NCBI GenBank assembly: GCA_001662425.1
Contig: BDDC01001359.1
Location: 1-14,127, forward strand
Origin: Chlamydomonas sphaeroides
Taxonomy: Eukaryota; Chlorophyta; Chlorophyceae; Chlamydomonadales; Chlamydomonadaceae
Reading direction: 5' to 3'
DNA: 14,127 nt
Shown: piece after piece, positions 1 through 8,424 of the stretch
Layout: each line of letters starts with the position of its first letter
Position numbering within the stretch: position 1 is the stretch's first letter
The notes under the pieces: generated by a model
Told to the model about the DNA's origin: nothing
What the model saw: only the letters and a program-made list of their open reading frames with translations
Databases searched by the model: none
Position numbers and translations under genes: made by a program

Positions 1-25
1 CCCTCCCCCCACCCCCCCCCAAAAG
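1..25 (+). other. 3' end of an intron of the RecQ helicase gene
   Basis: The window opens in a run of C broken only by single T and A, then an A-run ending in AG at 24-25. This is a typical polypyrimidine tract and acceptor, and the helicase reading frame opens straight after it. The upstream exons, including helicase motifs 0, I, Ia, II and III, must lie before the window. Confidence 0.7.
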
Positions 26-3000
26 GTGCTGCACATGTCGCCCGGCTCCACCGAGTCGGGCGCCTCCCGCCGCTCGCTGCTGGCGCTGCTGCGCTCGCCC
101 GAGCTGGCCGCCTGCCGCAGCGTGCTGGTGTACGTGGCCATGCAGTGGCAGGCCGACGAGACGGCGGCGTGGCTGCAGAGCGGCCAGGGCATCGCGGCGT
201 CAGCGTACCACGCGGGTGCGCGCGAGGAGAGGGGAGAGGGAGGAAGAGGGGCTTGGCGCTGGGTAGTTAGTTGGGGGGCGGGCAACCGGACCTGCGCGTG
301 GCTGTGCTCCGGCGCCCCCGGGGATGGGCCCTCGCAGCCGCAGCCGCGCTGCGGCACGCACCCACCTCCCATCCCCCCCTGCAGCCCACCTCCCGTTCCT
401 TCCCTCCCGCCCTCCCCCGCCCCCAGGCCGCCCCCTGCACGAGCGCTCCTCCGTGGCCGCCTCCTTCCTGGCCGGCACCACCCGCGTGGTGGTGGCCACG
501 GTGGCCTTCGGCATGGGCGTGGACCACCCGGGCATCGGAGCGGTGGTGCACCTGGCCATGCCGCGCAGCGTGGAGGACTACGTGCAGCAGGCAGGGGCAG
601 GAGGGGGGAGGGGGGAGAGGCAAGGGGGGAGGGGAGGGCGATGACGGGTGAGGGGTGGAGCGGCCTGTCCCTGGCCGGGGCATGGCCCCGCCGGCTGCGC
701 CGGCCCTCTTTGCCTCGCCCACGACCCACGCTCCCCGGCCCCCGGCCCCCGCCCCCAGGCCGGCCGCGCTGGCCGCGACGGCCGCGAGGCGCACTGCTAC
801 CTGTTCCTGGACAACCAGGTAGGGGGAGGGGGAGATGAAGGGAAAGGAGGGGAGGGAGCAGGAGGGGAGGGCAGCTCGGAGGGGGGCGCTGGGCACGTGG
901 GCAGGACTGCAGGGCGGGGGAGGGGGGGAGAGAGGCGGGCCCTTGGCTTCCTGCGTTCCTTCCCGACCGCCCATGGCCCCGCCGCCGCTCAGGCCCTGCC
1001 TTCCCCCGCCCCGCCTCCGCCCCCCCCCCACTACAGGACTACGTGCGCTTCCGCTCGCTGTCCTTCTCCTCCTCCTGCGAGCGCTCCTCCGTGGAGGCCT
1101 TCCTGCAGCGCGTCTTCGCCCCGCAGCCGCTGCTGGGCGAGCAGCAGCAGCAGGGCGGCCCCGGCCCCGGCCAGGGCCCCGACGGCAGCCGCAGCTCGTT
1201 CGGGCTGCTGGGCCTGGCCGCCGCCTCCGCCGAGCTGGACCTGGGCGAGGAGACGATGGAGACCATCATGAGCTACCTGCAGCAGGGCCTTGGGCCCGCG
1301 GCGGCGGCGGGGCAGGCGGCGGCGGCGGGCCCGGAGGGGCCCGAGGATGGCGGCGGCGGCCTGGCTGCTGGCGGCTACGTCAGCGTGCTGCCCGGCTGCT
1401 CCGCCAAGCTCAACGTGTACTTTCACCGCAGCACGCCCGCCGCGCTGGCGGAGCGCTGGCCCGTGGTGGCGGCGCTGCTGGCCACCAAGCCGCGCGTGCA
1501 CCGGGGCTGCCACAAGGTGCGGGGGGGGACGAGGGGCGAAAAGGGGGGAACGGCCCGGCAGGCGCTGGCAGCGTGCGGCTCTGGGGCTGAGGGTGCCGCG
1601 GTGTGCCGCCGACACACGGACCTGCCATGAGCGGTGCCCCCGGCCCCCTCCCTTCTGAAGCCCTGCCCCCGCCCCCCGCCCTCCCTTGCCCCCTGCTTTC
1701 CCCCCCGCCCTGGCAGCTGGACATGGCCGCCCTGGTGGCTGCGGGCGACGGCATCAGCAGCTCGCAGGTGCGGGCCAAGGCGCCGCCCGCCGCCGGCCTT
1801 GCGGACCCTCTCCTCTGCTGGCTATGCATCACCTCCCTCACCCCGCCTCCCGCCCTCGCCCGCCCGCCCCCAGGCCCTGCGGCAGCTGTCGCAGCTGGCG
1901 GGCCTGGGCCAGATCCGCTTCGAGCCGCAGCCCGGCCAGCGCGCGCTCAGCTGGCAGCTGCTGCGGCGGCCGGGCGCGGCCGAGGGCGGCCTGCGGGGCC
2001 TGGCGGCGGCGGTGCACGCGCGGCTGGAGGCGCAGACGGCGGCCTCTGCTGCGCGGCTGGACTGCGTGTGGGGCCTCATGGCGGGCGCCTTCGAGGCGGG
2101 TGAGCGGCCGACGGCTGGCTGCGTGGAGGGGGGAGCAGGCCCTGGGGTTGGGGGCTGCGCTGCCTGCTCGCCACCCCCGGGGGGCTGTCCCCTCCGCATG
2201 CCGCCCCAGCAGCCTGCAGCCCCTGCAGCCCAGCTGCCTCCCACCCCATCCCCCCACCCCCCTCTCCCGCCCCAGGCCACACCTGCGCGGCGCAGGAGGC
2301 CTTCCTGCGGCCGCGCATCACAGCGTACTTCGACCCCTCCTCCGCGGGGGCCGCCGCCGGGGGGGCAGAGGGCGGGCTGGGGCCGGACGACGGCGCCGGG
2401 CCCAGCGCCGCCGCGCCCGACCCGGCGGCCGCCGCCATGGCCGCACTGCTGCAGCAGCAGCAGGAGCAGGGCCCGGGAGGAGGAGGCGTGGCGGCGGGGC
2501 CGCCTCCCTCTGCGCCGCCCGGCTGCCCGCGGTTGCCGCTGGCGGGCCGCTCTGCCTCCCTGGTGGTGGCGCTGGAGGCCTTCCTGGCCAGCACCAAGGC
2601 CAGGGCGGGCGCGCTGGTGAGGGGGAGGGCGCGTGGAAGGGGGTGCGCCGGACGGCTGTGGGCGCTGCGGCTGCCCGCCGCCGCTGCCACCCGCGCCACA
2701 GCACCTCACGCCTTGCCCCCCGTCCCTTGTTCCTCCCTCTTGCCTCCCCCCCCCCGGCCCCAGTCCGTGCCCCTGAGCCCGGTGGCGGTGGCGCGCATCC
2801 TGCACGGCCTGGCGGGGCCCGCCTTCCCCGCGGACGCGTGGCGCAAGACGCCCGAGTGGGGCAAGTGAGGCGCCGTGCCGCCGCGGGCAGCCGGAGGGGG
2901 GGGGAGGTGGTGGGGCCCTGCACCGCACCGCTCAGGCAGCCCGCCCGCCCCACCTCCCTGCGCAGCCGCTGCCCCTGCGCTCCGCCCGCCCGTGCGCCCA

Positions 3001-3340
3001 GCTAGCAGCGCCCTCCCTGCCTCGCGCCACCTCCTGCCCCCCACCCCCCCACCTGCCTCCCCTCGCCCACCTTACCCCTCTCTCCCTCCCTCCCCCTCCC
3101 TCCCTCCCCCATTCCTCCCCTCGCAGGTTCAAGGCGGTGGACTTTGCCTACCTGCGCGCGGTGGCGGCCATGGTGCTGGCGCGGAGGGGCGCTGGGGGGC
3201 TGGGGCCGGGGGCGCGGCAGGGCGGGCGCGAGGAGGGGGGCGAGGAGGAGGAGGGCGGGCGGCCGGGCGGAGCCGGGCGCAAGCGGCGGCTGGATGCGGA
3301 CCGGGCGGGGCTGGAGGCGGAGGACGTGTACGTGCTGTGA
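26..3340 (+). CDS. RECQL5: RecQ-family ATP-dependent DNA helicase, plant RECQ5/RECQL4-like (5' partial, nine exons)
   Basis: A 3'-5' DNA helicase of the RecQ family, acting in the nucleus in replication and repair. My exon model is 26-215, 427-590, 759-818, 1037-1516, 1717-1767, 1874-2099, 2276-2616, 2764-2864 and 3127-3340. All phases match and it gives 608 residues from the window edge. Motif IV (SVLVYVAMQWQADET) is near residue 32, motif V (VVVATVAFGMGVDHPG) at 84-98 and motif VI (VQQAGRAGRDG) at 116-126. After these come YLFLDNQDYVRF, FLQRVF and ETMETIMSYLQ, then a low-complexity Q/G/A insert. A C-terminal part (LSPVAVARILHGLAGPAFPADAW, here shortened to its ends LSPVAVAR and PAFPADAW) follows, and this part is what I recall of Arabidopsis RECQ5, which is related to human RECQL4, not human RECQL5. 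No RQC zinc cysteines are seen, as expected for that subgroup. The tail is acidic with a basic RKRR cluster, a possible nuclear signal. Intron 2 starts with GC. Family assignment is firm; the symbol follows plant usage. Confidence 0.9.
591..758 (+). other. GC-AG intron within the RecQ motif VI coding sequence
   Basis: Exon 2 ends CAG at 588-590 and is followed by GCAGGG. The acceptor is CCCCCAG at 752-758. Splicing here joins VQQ to AGRAGRDG in phase 0 and restores motif VI exactly. Reading through hits a stop near 641-643, and the next plausible GT donor (about 646) lies beyond that stop. The intron is very G-rich at its start and C-rich at its end. Confidence 0.8.
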
Positions 3341-3475
3341 GGCGGGCCGCAGGCGGGCAGCAGGCGGGCTGGGGCTGGGGGGCTGGGGAGGCGGTGGCTG
3401 GGGCCGAGCGCCGGCGCGAGGCGGCCGGACGGCAGGCGGGCGCTGTGCATGCGGGGTTTGCCTTGTGGCCTGCAG

Positions 3476-3566
3476 GGCAGTCGGCGCTGGTGCTGGTGGT
3501 GGTAGTGGCGGTGGCGGTGGCGGTGGCGGTGGCGGCAACCAGTACATGGCGGCGGTGTACAAGGAC
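3476..3566 (+). other. Exon-like fragment between CTGCAG and GTGAGT
   Basis: A CTGCAG acceptor-like site ends at 3475 and a strong donor-like GTGAGT starts at 3567. In one frame the piece encodes a poly-Gly run followed by NQYMAAVYKD. It lies after the helicase stop codon, and I could not connect it in frame to any other exon. It could be an alternative or UTR exon, an exon of an unrecognised gene, or chance. Confidence 0.2.
3506..3536. repeat. GGTGGC microsatellite
   Basis: About five tandem copies of the hexamer GGTGGC with one or two edge variants, downstream of the helicase stop codon. A looser GGT/GCT stretch precedes it from about 3487. Confidence 0.85.
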
Positions 3567-4602
3567 GTGAGTCTCCCGTGGTGGCGGTGGGTCGTGCTGG
3601 CGGCTTGGTGCAGGGGAGGCAGCACGGAGCGATGGTGCGCCCCCGCCGCCAAGCCCGCGAGGCCTCGCTGTGTGCTGCGGCAGGGGGCGGCATTGCACCT
3701 GCCACTGCATCCAGACGCTAACCGGTGTAGTCTACGAGTCACCGTGCTGCCGGTACTGGCGATTGTCTACAGTGCCCTACTCTGACATCCGCGCTGGTTC
3801 CACAGTACACAGGGCACCTCGTGATGCAGCACGCAAGCCCGACTGCTCGCGCGCGGGCCGACGGAGGCCGGCTGGCGTGTGGGGACAACCAGCTGGGCAC
3901 GGGGGCGCAAGGGAGGACACGACCTCCTCAGCCTGCGCCTGCAGCAGAGTCCCGCCACACCGGCGCCCACCTACAGCGGGGGCGGGCCCCCGGCGCCGCA
4001 CCCCTGCCAGGCAGCGGCGCTCGCGGCCCGCCGCTCACGCGCTGCGTGCCTCCCGCTCCTCGTTGCCCGGCCCCCCGGCGCCCCCGCAATGGCCGTGCGC
4101 GACTCGGCAAGGGGGCCCGCAGCCGCCAGCACGCCCCCGCCCAGGCGCCTGAGTGCCTCCGCAGCTAGCCCCTGAGCTGCCATGCAAGCTGCGGCGAGCG
4201 GCGAGTGGCCCGGGGCGCCACTCGAAAGGCGCACAAGGCGCTGAGCCGACCCGCAAGCCTGCGGGCCGCGCTCCCCTGCTCCCGCCTGCGCCGTGCACCT
4301 CCCTACCGCAGCAACGTGCCCTATCCCTTGCTGCCGCCGCCGCCGCTGTCGACCCTGCTGCCGCTGCTGTCGTCCCCTGCCTGCCCGGGGCCGCAGCGGC
4401 ACTCCCAGCCTTCCCACCGCTACCGCTCGCCATGGCTGTCGTCTTGCGACGCCACTCGCGCCCTCCTGCTCGGGGGTACAACGCACGCCTCCTGCTGCTG
4501 CGGAGGATGAGGGCGGGGCTGCTCCTGCCACGCCTCTTTCCCCGCCCTCCTGCTCCCCTGCCCGCCCTCCTGCTCCCCCTGCCCATCCGCGCGGCGCTCC
4601 TC

Positions 4603-7600
4603 CTACTCCCGGCTCTGCGCCCGGCCCTCCGCGGCTGCCGCGCCGGCGATGCCCCGCGCCCTCCGCTTCTGGTGCCTGCACAGTAGCCCCCCGCGCCACT
4701 GCTCCACCATCAGCCACCGCGCCACCTTGGGCCCCTGCGGGAGGCGGGAGGCGGGAGGCGGGAGGCGGGAGGGCGCCAGGGTGGAGGCGCGAGCGCAGGG
4801 TTGCCGGGAATGCAACGGGGCCCGCGGCAGCGCGACGGGCCGCTGCCCTCTGCCCGGGGGCTGCCGCGGCGCAGCCACCGGTGCTCCGCGGTGCCGACCC
4901 TGTCCCCCCCGCGCGCCACGCACTCCTCTGCCGCCGCCCACTGCACGGCCCCGGCCCAGGTGAGCGCTGCAGCGGCCCCCCACCACCGCCCGGCCCACTA
5001 CCTGCCCACCCGCCCGGCCCGACCCGCCGCGCAACCCGCGGCCTGACCCCCACCTTCATCGTCTTGTGTCGCGTGCGCTCGCCCTCGAACATGCCCAGCA
5101 TGCTCTCCTTGCGCCAGTTGCCGCGGCAGCCCACCTCCCGGCACCACACGGAGGGCGAGGTGACGTGGCAGTACCAGCCGCCCGCAGGGGGCTCCGTGGC
5201 CGGCTGGCCGCCGGGCGCGGCCTCCTCGCCGTCACCATCCTCGCCGCCGTCTCTGGCTTCGGCGTCCGCCTTGGCCTTGGCCTTGGGCTTGCGCTTGGGC
5301 TTGGGCTGCAGCGGCTCGCGGCTGGGCCACAGCAGGCGCACCGGCGTGTCGCCGTTGCGGCTGCCCACCAGTGAGGCGCACGTCCACCGGGTCGGCACCA
5401 CCGCCAGCGCGAAGCAGGGGCGGCAGAGCCAGCTGTAGCAGAACCACAGCCGCGGCTCGTCGGGGCCCGACTCGTGGGTGGGCTCGCCCAGCCCCGCCGC
5501 CGCCGCCCGCACCGCAGCCAGCGCCGCCTCGCCCTGCTCCGGCCCGTGCGCCTCGGCCAGCACGGCGCGCAGCTGCCCCCACGCGTCCAGCTTGGGCCGG
5601 GCGGGGGCCGGCGGAGGCACCGCCGGCCGCCGCAGCCCCTCGCCGCTGCCCTGCGCGTCCTCCTCGACCGGGCTGCCGTCCGCGGCGCCGGCAGCTGCCG
5701 CGAGCGCGTCCTCCTGCGCCCCCTGCGCCGCCTGCGCCCGCTGCTCCGCTGCCGCCCGCTGCACCTGTACGCCCTCCCCCCGCTGCGGCATGGCGCCTGC
5801 GTGCCTGCGCGCCTGCGTGCCGCCGGCAGCCTGCTGCGGCTCGCCGCCGCCGCCAGCGCCCCGCTCCCCGCCAGCGCCAGCACTCCGCTCGCCGGCGACG
5901 GCGGCGGCGCCGTTGCACTTGCCAGCGCTAGGGCCGGCATTGCCGCCCCCCTGCTCGGTGGCGGCAGCTCCAGGGCTGCGGGCAGGCACGGCCGGCCGCC
6001 ACTGCAGGGCCCGCGGCCTCCGCCCCTGCGCCGTGGGGTCCCCGCTGCCGCAGCCACCGCCGCCACACGTGCCAGCGGCGGCGGCAGCGCTGGCCTCGCC
6101 GCCCTGCGGGTCGGTGGCGGCAGCTCCAGGGCTGCGGGCGGGCAAGGCCGGCCGCCACTGCAGGGCCCAGCGCCGCTGCCGGCCCTGCGCCGCGCCGTCC
6201 GTAGCTGGCGGCCGCAGCCCCTGCGAGCGCCCCTCGCCCGCCAGCAGCACGCAGTCGCTGTCGCTGCCGCTGTCGCTGCCGCTGTCGCTGCCAGCACCAG
6301 CCAACGGCGGTGATGGCTGTTGTGTGGCCGCATCGCCTGCGCCACCACGCGCGTCGCCGCTGGCTGAGGGTGCGGGGCCGCCGCGTCCCACCCGGCCCTC
6401 GCCCAGAGGAGCGCTCTTGTCCTGCTGCTGGCCGTATTGCTGGCCGTACTGCTGGCCGTACTGCTGGCCGTACTGCTGGTTGTACTGCTGGCCATACTGC
6501 TCATCACACGGCTGGCGAGACGGCTCGCCGCCGTCTGCCTCACCGGACCCGTCCGCTTCTAGGTCAACGTTGGGGGCGTCGTTCAAGTGGTCGTTGTAGT
6601 AGCTGTAATGGTCGTCGTAGAGGTCGTCGTAGCGGTCGCTGTCCGTGCCGTTGCCCTGGCCCGCGTCCGGGCCGCAGCCAAGAGGCGTGCACCCTCGCGA
6701 CCAGCAGTGCTGCTGGCAGCCGGCCCCGCTGACGGCGGCTGCCTCCTGTTCCTCGGCCCCGGGGGACGGGTCCGCCCGGCTGTGGTGGTGCCACCACGGC
6801 GCCCCCAACCCAGCCAGCGACGGTGCCCCGACCGCGGCAGGCTGGGCCTGCTCCAGAGGGGCGGCGGAGGCGGCGGCACCGGCCTCGCAGCCGCCCCACT
6901 CGCAAGGGGCAGCGGCGCCGTATGCCGCGCTGCCGCCGGCGCCGGGCGGCTCAAAGTCAAGCGTCGTCGGCCTTGCGTCCTCCGCTGCCGCGTCATCCGC
7001 AGCTGGCCGCCGCCGCCGCCGCTTCTTGGCGCGCCCGTCCGCCTGCTCGCTGACGGGCTTGCGGTCAGCAGCGGCCCCGAGCGACCCCCGCTGCTGTGCG
7101 GCCGCCTTGTTGGGGGACGTGTGGGCGCGGCCCCTGGGCCCCGCCTGTGCCCCAGTGACGCCGCAGCTGGGCCTGGGCCCGGCCCCCGTCTCGCCCTCCT
7201 CGCCGTCGCTGCCAGCGCCCCCTGCGCGAGGCGTCCGCTCAGCGCTGTCGGGAGCCTTCGCGCCGCTGGGAGTGGCAGGTGTGCCCGTGCCGCCCATGGC
7301 CCTTGCCTTGCGCTTGCGCTTGCGGCTGGGGGTGCCGGCGCCCCCTGCCGCGCCTGTCACAGCAGCGGCCGCGCGGGCAGGCGGCGTGTCGTGCGGCTGC
7401 ACCGCCCCCTGCCGCCGCTGCTGCTGCTGCTCGGAGTGCGGCCCGCCCCGCTCGCGCTGCCGGGGCTCCGAGGGACCGGCCATCGCCACGCCGGCTGGGA
7501 TGCCGGCCCCAGTCCCGGACGGGGGGCTGCCGGCGCAGTGCAGGTGCCCCTCGGAGGACTCGGGGGCGTGCCCTGCGCAGGCGGGTGGGGAAGGCCCAGG

Positions 7601-8424
7601 CAGCGATGAGAGGGGTGCAGGGAAGCTGGGGCCGCGTGCATGGGAGCCGAGTGCTGACCGCGCGGCATGCGACTGGAGCTGTGCGGGGCGCGCGCTGGGG
7701 GCAGCGCCCGGGTATCGGCCACGCAACGCACGCAGGGGGAGGCATCACAGGGGTTGCGGCAGCACAGCCGCTGCCCAGCCCCCGGCTATCGGCCATGGCC
7801 ACGGGCGGAGCGGCGCCCCGCTCACCCGCGCCCGCGACGTCGCCGCCCAGCACCGGGGCACCGCCGCCACCACCGCCGCGCTCCTCAGCAGCGCCAGGCA
7901 CCGCCTGTGCCCCAGCGGCCGCGGCCTGGTCCGCGGTGCCGGGAGTCGCTCTGCGCTGCTGCCACCTGCGCCGGTTCCTACGGGCTGCCTTGCTGTGTGG
8001 AGCGCCGCCCGCGGGGGGCCCTTGCAGCGCCTGCACCGGCAGAGGGCAAGCAGCAGCCAGCGCACTACCAGCGGCGGCAACTCGTGTGCAGTAGCGGCGG
8101 CGGTGCTCGTCCCGACCGCGCCCCTCCCGGCGGCAGCAGCGAACGCAGCCGCGCAGCCGTGCCAGCGCACATGCCGCCGGCGCAGCCCTGTGGGCGCAGC
8201 CGCACCCAGAGCCCAGGACCGCACCCAGGGCGCCTCACCGGGGTGGCACCGCCAGGCTCAGCCTCTCGGGCCTTGGCCTTGTCCGGGTGCTGGGCCTGCA
8301 GTCCCTTGCAGGCCTTGGCCGGTGGCGCTGCATTGGGGCGCGATGCCAGCGCAGCGACACCGGGGGTGCAATGAGTCAGCATCGCGGCCGCGGCTGTAGG
8401 CGTCGTGAGCTGCAACGGAGCCAT
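4603..8424 (-). CDS. Large low-complexity, probably nuclear protein with a C-terminal Cys/His/Trp-rich module; function unknown
   Basis: I do not recognise the family. The model is four exons read leftward: 8424-8239, 8030-7826, 7572-5054 and 4734-4603, all GT-AG with matching phases, giving 1013 residues. The start is the first ATG of an open frame whose codons become strongly GC3-biased. Basic clusters KRKRK (near 213) and KKRRRRR (near 314) suggest nuclear localisation. A Tyr/Asp-rich segment (about 445-480) precedes QQYGQ repeats (about 488-515), a Ser-Asp-Gly run and an Ala/Gly/Pro-rich region with an internal duplication. Residues about 835-1000 look folded. They contain WFCYSWLCRPC, giving C-x4-C-x2-C-x11-C; then a Lys/Pro/Ala linker; then WYCH and WCREVGCRGNW, giving C-x8-C-x4-C; then RHKTMK joined by splicing to GPKVARWLMVEQW and LLCRHQK. 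The Cys/His spacing suggests metal binding, but that is inference. The C-terminal exons are the best supported part; the two 5' exons are less certain. Confidence 0.62.
4741..4768. repeat. Four perfect 7-bp GAGGCGG repeats serving as polypyrimidine tract
   Basis: Four exact tandem copies of GAGGCGG, with a degenerate fifth to about 4775. Read on the minus strand they are CCGCCTC units ending just before the CCGCAG acceptor of the last exon of the minus-strand gene. Confidence 0.9.
5955..6168 (-). repeat. 58-bp direct repeat (5955-6012 and 6111-6168) inside the low-complexity gene
   Basis: Two copies lie 156 bp apart and I count two mismatches. The offset is exactly 52 codons, so the duplication is in frame. 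Each copy encodes a form of ALQWRPA-L/V-PARSPGAAAT. It is a recent-looking internal duplication within the disordered middle of the protein. Confidence 0.85.
6421..6502 (-). repeat. 15-bp tandem repeat coding for QQYGQ
   Basis: About five near-identical 15-bp units (CTGCTGGCCGTACTG on the plus strand) code on the minus strand for QYGQQ units, with one N in place of G and a Q-rich end. Differences between units are single bases. It sits between a Tyr/Asp-rich acidic segment and an SDSGSD run. Confidence 0.9.

Larger units (their letters stand above)
3341..4602. other. Convergent intergenic stretch (3' flanks of the RecQ and Cys/His-module genes)
   Basis: This lies between the TGA of the plus-strand helicase (3338-3340) and the stop of the minus-strand gene (4603-4605), so it should hold both 3' UTRs. 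I found no TGTAA on either strand and no AATAAA. Open frames here are short, Arg/Ala/Pro-rich and without recognisable domains. It contains a GGTGGC repeat and a short exon-like piece, listed separately. The part from about 3690 to 3900 is less GC-rich than the genes around it. Confidence 0.6.

Noticed and set aside
645..650. GGTGAG as an ordinary GT donor for helicase exon 2
   Set aside because: The reading frame stops at 641-643 before it, and using it would insert residues into motif VI.
1822..2928. 368-codon minus-strand open frame opposite the helicase
   Set aside because: It overlaps well-supported RecQ exons and introns, is Arg/Pro/Ala-rich without domains, and is explained by high-GC codon bias on the other strand.
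7484..7726. Upstream ATG that would extend the large minus-strand exon to 7726
   Set aside because: An acceptor (TGCGCAG) at 7579-7573 with a C-rich tract fits in phase with the donor at 7825, so the 7573-7726 part is better explained as intron.
6645..8399. 584-codon plus-strand open frame
   Set aside because: It mirrors the repeats and exons of the minus-strand gene and runs through its introns; no recognisable domain.
8239..8424. HPDKAKA as a J-domain HPD motif
   Set aside because: The flanking helices of a J domain are absent; the match is only a few residues.
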